The notes under the pieces were generated by a model. It saw nothing but the letters and a program-made list of their open reading frames with translations, made no database searches and was not told the origin of the DNA. From positions 4,650,001 to 4,714,000 of the forward strand of contig NC_033567.1 of NCBI RefSeq assembly GCF_001680005.1: 64,000 nt of DNA, read 5' to 3'. This DNA is from Plasmodium coatneyi. Taxonomy: Eukaryota; Apicomplexa; Aconoidasida; Haemosporida; Plasmodiidae. The first letter of the stretch is position 1, and each line of letters begins with the position of its first letter. Below are positions 20,794 through 32,830 of the stretch, piece after piece. Made by a program: the position numbers and the translations under genes.

Positions 20794-23519
20794 ACATGAT
20801 GCGGAGGGAGCTGTATGCTTATCAGCACGACGTGTGTGCTTTAAATAACATTCAATAGGGAGATTATTTTTCCATACCTTTCGGGTAATTATCCAGTTGG
20901 GTAGAGCACTGTGTATTTTTCTTCTTCCCGCTTGGAGGAATTCCTGGAACTGTTATAGATCCTACGCCGCTTCGCACAAATGTGCGTTGCGAGTAAAGTA
21001 GCCACGTGTTGACGCGGAAAAAGGATTCTCACATTTGGAATATCTACATGGAGCCCAATAATTGTAGATATTGTTTTCATACCATGCGCATAAAAGGGGG
21101 GGCGTAAAAAAGTTGTGTTACTTTCCCGTTTTAACGATGACTAGGGTTGATAAATGAAGGAGGCGACGTGGCTACAACGGCGTGGTGCCTTGCCGGGGCA
21201 GTCACTGTGGTGTATTAAATTGAACGGAGCTGATTTGAATAACATTCATACATTGAAGTATCCGTTTTAGAAAAGTGCGACAGGAGGTGCGGTGACGCGT
21301 GGGACATGTGGTCAGTGGACATTCCCACTCCCTCCTGATACCACGAACTGAGCGTATTTTCACAAACGCAAATGGAGTACACACAGAAATGTAGCTAATT
21401 ATAAAATTTAACCGTTTTTTAGAACAAATATCAGCTTCCAATGTATGATTTGCATTCACGGGGTGGAGAGAAAACTCGTTTGGTTACTATGCCGTGAAGT
21501 TCGCATTCATGGATCGACAGGCATGCAATACGTGTATGCGATTTGTTCAGCGTTCCTCGAAAAGTTTTCCCAGCATTTGCGTGTTACAGATTGGGGGGGA
21601 CAAAAACCTACTGAAAAATGTTTTTTCTGCTAATCATATGTTACGCTTACGAACGTATGCATATACATTTGGAGAACGCTACGTTGTGGTGTGCCTATAG
21701 AAAGAAAATTCTCCAGTTTTGTTATACGAGTAATCCACGTAAGTGTTAAATTATGTTCCATTTTTTATAGGGGCGTTATTTATCTTCCCTTTTTTTCCCC
21801 ATCTTCCTCGCGTGTGCGCCACATTGCAATTAATTGGGCAATAAAAAAATAGAAGAAGTGAAAGAATTACTTGGGTGACAAAAAGGTGTCCTCTTGCGGG
21901 GACACACATAAATGGCGAAATGGAAATTTAAAATGAAACGATTGCTTATCCCAAATGGTAGGAAAAGGAGCTCAATTTTGAAGCAAAAATTAGCGTGTTG
22001 AAAAGGGGTAAAAAAAAATAAAAATAATACCATAATTTTTGTCCATGCTTAAATGTCCACAATTCTCGAATGGGGTTTTTAAAAGGCATAGGCTAACAGA
22101 AGGCGATATAACCCCACATGGTATGCTACAATCATATGGAAGAAAAAGGAAAAAAATGAATTCCGTCGGAGGAGTTACTCTGTCCATGTGCTATTTTTTC
22201 GAACTATGGAAGACGTCGGCCTTTACCACCGACAGAGGAAATCAAATCGGCGGGGTGGAAAAAAGACTGTGTAAAAAATTAGACCTGACAGATTTGAAGT
22301 TGGCAACTTAAAAAATAATCTGATGCGCACCAGTGTACGTTGTTTCTCCTTTGTTAATTATTTCGCGTCATTTTTTTTTATGTTATTTTTTAACTTTTTT
22401 TATACGATGGTTGTTCGAGTAGGTCTCCCCACGTGCCCCCATGCAACGCTGAAAATGTGATACCCCCTATTTGTGGGGGCGTAAAATGTGCGCGTGAACA
22501 GAACAACCTCATGTTGATACACAGCGGCAGTGTGTCCCGTTAGAAGCAGCAAATTTTAATTTACTGCGTGTAACCTTTTACACAGAAAGTATTTGGTTTC
22601 CTCCAGTTTGTTCACCTTGGATGAGTGAGCATTTTCTGAAAAGGACATTTCGCTGAAGAAATGCATTCGGCTTGACGAACTCGAACATTCGCATGGTGAA
22701 ATAAAAAATGGGGAGAATAACTGTCGCCCATTTTGTTTTTCCCTTTTTTCGGTACATATGGAAAGATACGCAAAATTGATAAGAACCATCTTAACAAAAG
22801 GGCTATAATGCCGGCTTGTGTGCGTAAAACTACCGTCACAAGTGTGTGAAACAAATGTGAAAAAAAAAAAAAGTGAACTTGTGTGTGCTCTTTTTTTTTT
22901 CCCCTTTGACATTTCATAATGGTAGGAAGTGAAAAAATAGCGTAATTGTTGATTTGAAAAGGCGCAACCTTTGCGTTCGTATGACTCATATATGCAAGGG
23001 TGAGAAATACGACGGAGAGCGGAAAATAAAAAAAAAAAAAACGCGCAGATGTCTTTGCATAACCTCGTTGTTACAAATTTGCCAAGGGGAAAGGTGAATT
23101 TTTTTTTTAGTCGCCCTAACCTAAAACCCAACTCTTGTACGCTTGTTTTCCATTTTGTGTGTAAAAATTTCCGCTTAAGGGATGAGCAGCAGGGAAGGAA
23201 CAAAATAAGATACTTCCTTGGACGTTTAGCCAACAGTTTGGTTCCTTTCCCCCTATTTTGTTTCTCTTTGGGTAATTTTTTAAAAATTTCCCTATCTGTT
23301 AGCACCCCACATTTGTATGTGTGTCTCGTTATTTACCCATGAAAGGGGGGTTAGTCCGTCAGATTTTCCGAACCGCTTTGGCGTAATGGAATCGGAAAGT
23401 TGATACAGGAAAAACAAAAAAAAGCAATCGGGTAAAGGGCACATAAAATCAAACCTTTAGGGGAGACATACTTCACCCGTGCGTGCCTGCTGCTTTAATA
23501 CTGTGTTTACGACGAACCG
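20453..23519. other. 3.1 kb divergent intergenic region
   Basis: Upstream region shared by the allantoicase (minus) and the B-box gene (plus). It holds a 41-T run near 20.75 kb and several A/T-rich patches. A 249-codon frame on the minus strand at 22556-23305 is Phe/Lys/Ser-rich low complexity, has no domain, and I do not regard it as a gene without transcript support. Confidence 0.6.
20751..20791. repeat. poly(T)41 tract
   Basis: About 41 consecutive T, roughly 300 bases upstream of the allantoicase start codon. This is the longest homopolymer in the window. Confidence 0.95.
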
Positions 23520-26500
23520 ATGGAGGGCACGAAACATGAAAAAGGACAAGGGGAGGACAGTCAGCAGGAGGAAGGGGACGACTTCCGCAGTGTATACAAG
23601 CAAGTGGTAGGAAAGAATAAAAGTCTAAATGAAAAGACAAGCAGTAACAACACATTTGCTGACATGCTGGAAATAAGCAGAATTACTGACTACAACACTG
23701 TGATGAAATATGAGTACCTGCTCAAGTTAAGTTTCTTTAGTAGCAACGTGAACGTACTGAATGTATATCGGTTAGTGAAGCCCGAGAGTGAAAAACAATT
23801 CGATGAAGTCGCAGCTCGTTTGAGAAGCAACATCCTGCTTAGTATAATGGACACGAACAGAATAAATGATAAAAGTGAAAATGTAGGTGAATATTTTGTA
23901 AAAAAATATGAAGAATTAAAACACCTGGAGTATGTGATTGGGAATACGGATTATCCACTAGGGTTTGAAAAGAACACGAATGGGGGGTTTAGGGTTTACC
24001 TATTTAAGATAATACCCAACAAGACACTCCTATTAAATAAAAACAATTTGAGTTACATGGAAAAGGGAGAAATGCCAAGTAATTACGACTCAGTTGCGGT
24101 GGATAGAGATTTATTCTGTGAGCGGTTGGGTTCACGGGGGAGGAAGCAAGGGGGGGAAGGAGACAACGAAATGGGACAAGGCGGGAAAATAACGGGCACA
24201 TCGATAAACATGAGAAGGGGAGGAACTAACTACAGCTACATATATAAAGTAAAATCTGCCGAACAGGTACTACCTCTGTTGCTAATCGAGTTCGAATTCA
24301 AATGCCTACGGGTAGACGTCAGCATACCGATATGTGAATACTGCTACACAGCTAAGGCTATTTATTACTGTCATAATGATAAGGTGCATTTGTGCAATAT
24401 ATGCGATATAAAGCATCATGAAAAAAATAAAATTTTGAAAAATCATAGAAGGATGCCAATATCGGAGTCTCCATATCAATTTGGAAAATGTGCCTACCAT
24501 CCGAATGAGGTGATCGAAAGTGTTTGCATGAAGTGCTATTGTAGTCTATGCGCGAACTGTCTTCTAATAGGCAGTCACTCCAAGGGCAATTATCGTAACC
24601 ACCCCATTGTGAATATAAAAGACGCATTCATTTTATCCAATCAGAAAAAATCACTGAGTGATATTTGTTTGGAAAATAGGAAAAGTAGGATACTCCATTT
24701 GTTGAAAAAAAAACACAAACTGTTGGCAGAGATTTATTCCAACTATACGTCTCTGCAGAAGCGGATCGATACGCTGTATAAGTACATAACTGACGAGTTA
24801 AAAGTTTTGAAAAAAAAAAAAATGCAATACATTATGGCCTTAAAAAGGGCTGTTCTATCACAACTACTAACCATCGAATGGACAGAGGCCTTTTTTTACC
24901 ATACCAAATTGTCATTAAATTTGTCTGACTTTATTTTATACCAGAAGAAGCATGAATTGGCTGTTCATTTTTTAATGGCCAAAAAGGGGAAGGATGCAGA
25001 TTTTTTGAAAAACGCACCCCATTGGCTGATGCAGAAAATTTACGTGCAGTCAAATTTGTGCATTTATGAAGATAGCTTTTTTAAGCTTAACTTTGTTAGC
25101 CCCAAGGATATCGACCAAGGGATGATCAAGGGGGACCTAAACAGGAAGCGTTGCCTTCTCAAGGGAAGTCGTAACAAGCTGGAAGAAATGTACAATTTTA
25201 ACAATGCCTTTAATGACAAGAAGGGGTACTTGGGGTTGTATGACGAGGCAGCCTTCGAGGGGGGACCCAATGGGGAAGAAAGAGCGCATCAGCAGAGCGT
25301 TAAGTATTCCGCCGTGCAGGGTGAAGAGATCAAGCAGTTACCTGATGAAGCCACGCGTGACGATTCCTCCATTGGAATGGAACAGGTGAATAGAACCAAA
25401 TTGATCAAGAAAAACGTGCACGGCGTTGTCACCCTAAAGAAGGAGTATTCCTGCATGTACGATGTGACTGAAGAGAAGCCAACCAACTGCAATTTGTTAA
25501 TCGAAATTTTTAGAGACACAAAGGAGGTGAACTTATGCGGGCGGGGGAGGATCCCCCTGAAGCAGTCACACATTTGCAGAGAGTTATGGAAGCATCTGGT
25601 TAATTACAAATATATAAATGTCATCCATGTATTGAAGGCGAGGTGTAATTTTAATACCCTCCTTCTGACGTACTCCTTTTTCAACGTGGCGTCTTATTAT
25701 GACAGCCTGGAAGATCTAGTGAAGCATATTGTTAAGCACGAAATTTATACACTGCTTAATAAGAACATCGATTACCATACTAAGATGAAGGTCACCCATG
25801 TGTTGGACAGTGTTGCCACGTTGTTATGTCTCAGGAGGTTTGTACTCGCTCCTTGGGTTGATAAATATATCCAGCTGTGTTGTTCTCATATTGGGGAGGA
25901 GGAAAAGGGGGTCTCTTCCCCAAAGGGGGATATTACCTATGAGAAAAATTCAGAGGTGGTAGATGAACAGATGCCATCGGTTCATTCGCCAAATGAACAG
26001 GTAAAGGGTACCAATCTGATCAGCAAAAGCGACCCTGATGAGGTGACAAAAGGGGATAAAAATAGCTACGATCAATTTGGATTAGGCATGGAAAAGGAGG
26101 AGTTCCCAACAGACGGGGTGAATAACACTGTGTTGGAGGAGGATAATACAATCCCGGAAGACATGAACACAAAGAAGGATGAGCACCACAGGAGGAGTAC
26201 TAACGTAGATGATGTCGTGCCAGATGTGTGTCTAACTGCAGATGAAAAGCAGCAACTGTCCTCCCTGAAAAAAATAAAAGAACACATATACGTATATTTA
26301 GAAATGCTAATAAACGATTTGGTGAAGATCCCACACAAAGATCTAAACGACGGTGTACGATTCATGTTTTATCTTATCCAGGACGAAATTGACGGAAAAA
26401 ATAAAAATCTAGCAATGAACGAAAAGAAGTTTAGTATACACACGTTGTGCCTCTGTTTGGACATATTTCTTAACTCTGTTTTGTACCCTTACATTTTTTA

Positions 26501-27226
26501 CGTGCATGAGGAAAATTCAATTTATCAGGAGAAGACTCCCCTATGGAAGGACTCTTCTCTTCACCAAAAAGTGGTAGTTATGTTTGGCCAAACGGTGAGA
26601 GAAATTTCAATATACGTTTTCCAAGTTTACAATTTAGGCATGTATGACAGCAACTTGAAGGCCTTCATAAATAACATAAAGGAAAATGAGATACTTAGAG
26701 GAAGGGCCACAAACGAGAAGATGTTCTTCCTCGACGTGTCACAGAAGGTTAGCACTTGCGGGGGTTGACCGGAACTGTGCGTTTGCTACTGTGGGGTGGG
26801 ACGCCTCTTTGGCCGCTCCTCCCATTTGATCGATTCTTCATCGTATTTTGTTTGGCCCAAATGGGTTTGCTAGTCGGTATAGCGCAATTCCTCTAAAGGG
26901 GATAAGGGCAGCTGACTCTCCTTCGCTGCATTCCACGTTTGCACATTTCCATTTGGAATTTTCCATTTGCATTTCCCCCCTTGCAGCTCTTCCAATGGAT
27001 AATAAAAAATTTGGAGTCGCCCAGGTACTACGCCCCCGTGAGGTGGAACTCCCGTGAGGAGGTCGAAACGAGTTACCAGCGGATCGTCCAGGAGATAATC
27101 CACATAGACGAATCGTCGGCAAAAAATTGCGTAAACGAGAATGTTGATTATAACGTCTTATTCAGCACCGCGAATTTTAAGGAGATTCTGTCTCTCTGCT
27201 ACTCGATGCACGGTGTCGGTGAGTGA
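23520..27226 (+). CDS. double B-box zinc-finger protein
   Basis: Two exons (23520-26747 and 26987-27226, phase 0) give about 1155 residues. Two tandem B-box-type zinc fingers are visible: residues ~272-312 (CEYC, CHNDKVHLC, CDIKHH) and ~324-362 (CAYHPNE, CMKCYCSLC, CLLIGSH, ending NH). They are followed by a coiled-coil-like helix (about residues 385-440, KKKHKLLAEIYSNYTSL), the order B-box then coiled coil seen in TRIM proteins, but there is no RING finger in front. The remainder is helical with acidic low-complexity linkers at ~570-640 and ~800-915. Function is unknown; B-boxes usually mediate protein contacts or ubiquitin-related and microtubule-associated assembly. The stop codon overlaps a strong donor-like GGTGAGT, so a further small 3' exon cannot be excluded. 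Confidence 0.82.
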
Positions 27227-27809
27227 TTACACGAAAAAAAAAGAAAATGAATACGCCCCGTGGAGCGTAGCACGATGGAGATAGAGAAGCAAACGGGAGT
27301 GTGACGCACTACACATAACAAAAAACAAATTGTATGCAAAGCTCAGTGGAGCACTGAGACGGTGCTGCGAGCAGAAGGAGATCAAAAAAAAAGGAGGAGA
27401 CCCCAGATAATGTATCATTAGTATGCAGAAACGCACAGCAGTCCGCACGCAGTTACACAGATGCGGTTGATTATAATTATGGTAAGATTATTATATTGAA
27501 GGGGGGGTCCCTCCCAACTGACAAATGAGGCAAATGAAAAAGGGGCAATATGCCCGGTGCACACTTCACAGGAGTGTGTTGACGCGTATCGAAGTGCGTC
27601 AACGCACATAGACGCACGACAAGGGTGAATAGACCTGTAGTGAAACATACGCATAGAAAGGAATTCTGACCAGACGTCTGCTCAGAATACACAAATGGGG
27701 AAATATGCGCGTGGGTAGAAAAAAAAGGAATCACCACTATGGTGTAGTAGGCACGTCCAGGTTGCTAGCCACATGAACAAGTTCAACCAAAATGGAGGCA
27801 CCATTCTTA
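27227..27809. other. convergent 3' intergenic region
   Basis: Lies between the B-box gene (plus) and the M16 peptidase (minus). No coding feature is supported. It probably contains both 3' UTRs and possibly a small last exon of the B-box gene. Confidence 0.6.
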
Positions 27810-30800
27810 CTACAACTCGTTTATATTTCTGTAAAGGTCCGCCCAAACATCCTTCGGAGATGCAATTCCACAAGATATGTGGTAACTGGAGGTCTGATTA
27901 AAGAGGACATAAACGGCCAAGAGGACGTCTATCTTTTCTATTCTACTTAGGATAAGATTATCCCTGAGGAGGAAATTATTTTTATACTTGAGTGGGAAGT
28001 GGGTCAATTGCATGCCCGATATTTTATCGACAAAAAATTTCAAATCTTTGGTCTTTTTATTTAAGTAAGATAATTTGGCATTTTCTATTAAGTAATCAGA
28101 ATAGTTGTAAAAATTTTTTGTAAAATTTTCAAAGCTGGAAAGAACTTCATTTTTTATAACTTTTAAATCTTTGGGATTTGTCTGAACAAGTAGGGTAAAA
28201 AATCCTGCAAAATATTTTTCATAATTTATAAATTCAAAGGAAGAATCATAAGTTAATTCTTTTTTTTCTCTTAAATAGTGAAATAATTTACTGTTCAGGA
28301 TGTACTGAATAATGTAGGATACTGCATTGAAGAATAGCGGGTTGGTGTATAATTTTTTTTTTTTTGTAATTAATTCTGTCATGTCTTCTTTGTTATATTT
28401 TTCTATTTGGATATGATTTGCAAGTTGTGTGAGTCCTTTATCTGCGCTATTTTTTTCGACATTTTCATCTTCCACTTTGTCGTATAGAACCTTTTTTAGA
28501 AATTGTAGTAAGTATAGCGATATGTGCACGCCATTGGAGAGGAAGCCAAAGTGGTTGGCACTCTTTCCGATGAGGAGGAAAACGGCGTGATCTTCTTTTT
28601 CCTTTAAATACACGTAGGTGGGTTGCTTTATTTTTTGTTCGAAGTTTTGAAGTGGGCACAGGAGGGAGTATTCATCTTGTAGGTGGTCCCTTCCGATGGC
28701 TGTGTCGTTCTGTGGTGGTTTCCTTTCACCACCATGGAGGTTCATTCGTTGAGGGGTTACTCCTTCCACTGTTGTTGCGTTCTCATTCGTGGGTACCTCC
28801 CTCCTAACTGGAAGCGTTCCCATGTAATGCAACACGTAGTAGTGCACAAAATCGGATATGTCTCCTACAACGGTAAGCTCAAACAGGGAGGGGTCGCTAA
28901 ACAGGTGCTTTAGCATCTTCTGCACCGTTTCCAGGGACATTTCTTCTGCTTCTCGCAGGTCGAAGTTTTGGTAGCCCATTGCGCCGTCGGAGAGGTAGGA
29001 GATGGTTTGGCCCAGCAGGAAGGACTGCAAGGAAGGGGGAGCAGAAGCAGCGTAAATATGGCATAAATGTGACATAAATGTTGCATACAATGTGACACGC
29101 TACATCGACGTAGCAGGGTCGATATATCCGCGGGGGAATACTCACCTGGAGATTGTTCTTATACTCGTAGAAGTCCTTCCGAAGTTTGTCCACGACCCTC
29201 TTGAGGGCAGACTCCTCCACCCTCGTTTGCAGTAAAATATTGTTCAGTATGGAAAAGGCCGAATTCATATTTTCGTGTTTATTATACGTATAAATATCGA
29301 TAAAAAAATATTCGTCATTTATGTCTATGCATATATTTATGCTCCTATTGCTACAATGAATTTCGACGTTTTCACGACTGATGTTTTCTATTTCGCCCCC
29401 CTCGAAGAGGCATATGACTGAGAATAATAAGGGGAAGACGTTTTTCTTTTTTTTTTTCAAAATGTCATTATGCGGTATGATTAATCTGAGGTATATGTTT
29501 TTTTTGTCTATTTGCGTTTTGTATAAATTCACTTTAATCCCGTTTGCCAGTTGGTAGTTTTCGACTTCCCTTTGGCCTTTCTCCGTCTGAACGTATTTTT
29601 TCAGATTCACCCTGGACTCGGCTTCTCCGGTCGCCAGTTCGGTGGGTAATTCGTCCAGTTTGACATGTGCTTTTCCCTCCATGGGGTGTCTGAGGTGTGT
29701 TCCCTGGGGGGCATCCAAACCGTAGCACGTGCGGAAGAGGGGGAAATTGGGCGTGGTATACACAAGGGGTACCACGTCAATATTGGTCGGTATGTTTACA
29801 CTAGGGGGGACACACAAGAGGGGCTGCTGGTCCCTTTTGATCTGCTTGATCTTGTGAAGGATGCCAGCGAATATGTCTCCCCTTGGTGAGTCCCCCGCGT
29901 TGGGATCCACGTACCTAGCCATGTGCAATTTTGTTGTGATATTTTCATACACATATTTATGTGATAGTAACCTGTTTTGGAAGCTTAAGGAAAAATTGGG
30001 GACGTCGGATACCGAATTGATGTTGTCTAGGAACAGCTTCTTCACGTTATCCTTGTCGAAGGAGTTGAAGTCCATCTGTGGAACGTGGATAATGACACAG
30101 TTGGGTTTAAAATTGGTATGTCCGTTGAATATATTAAACAAATACTGAAAATAATTTTTGGCAAAGGAATTAACTTGCTCTATTTTTAAATTATCAAAAA
30201 TTTCCCGCTTGAGTTTTTTTTCCCTTTTCTCATTAAGGTAAACATGTTTGCAAGAATTATAGTCTATAATTTTTTGTATTTCATCTGTGTACATTTCGTT
30301 CATTCGTGTTTCCAGAATTTGTTCCTCCTCTTCCTTTTCTGGGTGTATCAGTTTCATCTGTTTTGTTCCTCCCCCGCTGGGTGAGTTCGAATCGCCCTCA
30401 CCACTGCCTGCACTTGCATCATCGTACTGAATTTCGTTGGCTCGATAATTTTGTAACTCGTCATTGCTAAACCCATGGGTTAGCAAACTTTTAATGAAAT
30501 TATAAAAAGCTGTGACAGCTTCTGCGAACGATTTTGTCGTGGTCTTTATTTCCACCGTCCTGATGGTGGCCCCTTCGTTAATATTTGTGTACTCATTAAT
30601 ATCTATGCTGTTAAATAAATCTCGTTTATACACGTTAAATCGAAAGGAAAGACAATAAAACATAACGTCTTTCATGACATAATTTTTGTAATCCTCCATC
30701 GTGCGAATGCTTTTTATTTCCTCCTTCATCAGAATATTTATGTTGACATTATTTAAGGAATATTTTATAATTTCAAAATCTGTTGTGAGGTTGAGATTTC

Positions 30801-32371
30801 CTTTTTTGCCTGACTTGTTCAGAATTTTTTCTTCTTCCAAATTTGGTTTGTACTTTTCGGTTAGGTAGGCCCTGAATTTGAGCTCGCTCAGGGCTTCGTT
30901 TTGAAATTTACTTCGCAGTTCGTTCAGTTTCCGCGCGTCGACGATGTTGTCATCTGGGTATTCGTCGTCGGGGGGGCGAATATTGGAACCGTTTTCCGAA
31001 GCGTCTTCCTTATCGACAGGTGCACTATCTATACCTGTGTGTATCTGTTCTTTCCCTGTGTTGTTGCCCCCTATGATGGGTTCCCCTGCATACACTTCAT
31101 CCTGCATCTGATCTGTTGATCCATTTGAGGAGCCACTTTCCGGTTCGCCCTTCCCTGACCAATCACCCCCGTACATATGGACAATTGCGGGAAGGTTTTT
31201 ATTTCTCGACCGCAAAGTGTTGTCATTTAGAATGGCCAAATATTTCATATCCTCGGGTGTTAGATCCTCCTTCTTCACGTCCTGAAATTTTTCGCTCACC
31301 AATTTTTGGGCTATGTCCACGTTTACATCTCCGTATATATACAGGTTGACATTTTCCGTTCTGAAGAAAAGGTCGAAGTATTTTTTGATGTCCTTGGGTT
31401 CGTACCTCTTCAGCAGCTCCAGCTTGCCGATGGGAAGTCGGTGGCTCAGTCTGCGTGGGGTAAACGGTGGGGGAAGTAATGAGGGTAACCAATCAGTGGT
31501 GCGATTGCTAACACTGTGACGAGGAGGCGCTTCCCATTTGGCCTACCTGTTCTCCTTGTGCAGCGTTTTAATAATGTCTGAGTTCATTTTATATTCCACC
31601 GTGTTGATAATGCTGTACTCTGAAAAAATGGCTTTCTTCTCTTTAATAATTCGTTCCCTGTTGAATTGGGTTTCTCCTTTTAGTACTTCCACCATGGTAT
31701 CAATGCACTTGGACAGGATGGCATGCTTGTAGTTAAATTCGTCGACTGTGTAAATATCGTAGTCTTCAATTTGGTCTTCTCTAACATTTTTTATGACATT
31801 TTCGCACTGGAAGTGGCTCAGGGAGTTTTCCTTATACAATTCTTTGTTCAGGCTCACGCTTATGTAGAAGACGATGTGGTGAAAATCGGTATATGCGTTT
31901 GTCCGGATATTTTTGTCTATGATGTTTTTTCGATTTCTGCGCGAGGTGGTGAAGTAAATAAGGTGCGTAAGTGTGTATAATCAAAATGGTGTATATAAGA
32001 GACGTGGGGGAATAGTTCCCTTCTTTGTGTGGGGGCACGTGCAATATGTACGCCACGACAATGCTTTACTTGGAACCCATGTAGGAGACGTGCTCGCAGA
32101 GGTGACTTATCCCCTGCTGGTTTTTCTGCTCATTCACACTGCCAGTGTTGACTTCCATGTAAACGTGCATCTCCTCATAATTGTAATCAATCGGATTCAT
32201 GTAATTTTTGTATTCATTTGAAATTTTATGCGAAGGTAATATCACGCATTTTTCGTTATTTAGGATGTACTTTTTTTTATTTCTGTTTTTTCTTTTTTTG
32301 TAGATGATGCTGGTGAGCCGGTTGGGGAGTTCGTACTTTATCAAGTCGTCGTCTTCTTTTAGTTCGTTCGC
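27810..32371 (-). CDS. SPP: M16 metallopeptidase, stromal processing peptidase type (5' exon not resolved)
   Basis: Four exons are clear: 32371-32070, 31936-31547, 31450-29146 and 29024-27810, encoding about 1403 residues with phases 2, 2 and 0. The first exon shown begins after an acceptor (ccctgcag), so at least one upstream exon with the start codon and targeting leader is missing from this model. The inverted zinc motif HLCEH is at 32104-32090, followed by SYMGSKNRK, NAYTDFHH and, downstream, EKKAIFSEY for the third ligand and HRLPIG, all hallmarks of M16 proteases. In chloroplasts and apicoplasts this family removes transit peptides from imported proteins; the length and layout fit SPP rather than the ~1190-residue food-vacuole protease falcilysin. 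Large charged insertions (~residues 265-310 and 515-560) are Plasmodium-specific. It lies directly downstream of ALAD on the same strand, about 460 bases away. Confidence 0.85.
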
Positions 32372-32830
32372 CTGCAGGGTTTAGGGTTGAAGACGGGGCA
32401 TGGGGGTGATGTACACATATATGCGTGTGGTTTACGAAGGGAACACCCTATTTGTTCCTCTCATGTTGCCCAACCACGCCCCATTTGAAACCGCCCCGCA
32501 TAAAGAACGGACAGCACATTCGCCCTTTCCATGAGCAAACGTTGAATTCTCTTTAAATTGGTGTCATATTGTATGCAAGCAGGGAGTGAAAAAAAATGGG
32601 AAGGTGATAAACGTGCGCGGAAAAGAAAAACGCATAAATTGTCTAAATGTGTAAAATTAGTGTGACACTAATTGGGAAGAAAAAAAAAAGTTAACACGCC
32701 GCACAAACGAACGCCTTAAATTCACTCAACCGCGTGACATATTCAGTTCGCATATATAGTAGAACATTTTCTTCAAATAAAAAGGACTGTTTTTGCAAGA
32801 GAAAAAAACTCCGAGATGGAATGTGCCCAT

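Noticed and set aside
22556..23305. 249-codon minus-strand frame as a protein-coding gene
   Set aside because: Low-complexity Phe/Lys/Ser composition driven by T and A tracts, no domain, no splice context; kept only as a low-interest finding.
32564..32635. Hydrophobic 23-codon frame as first exon of the M16 peptidase
   Set aside because: Looks like a signal peptide but has no donor in the phase needed to join the acceptor at 32371.
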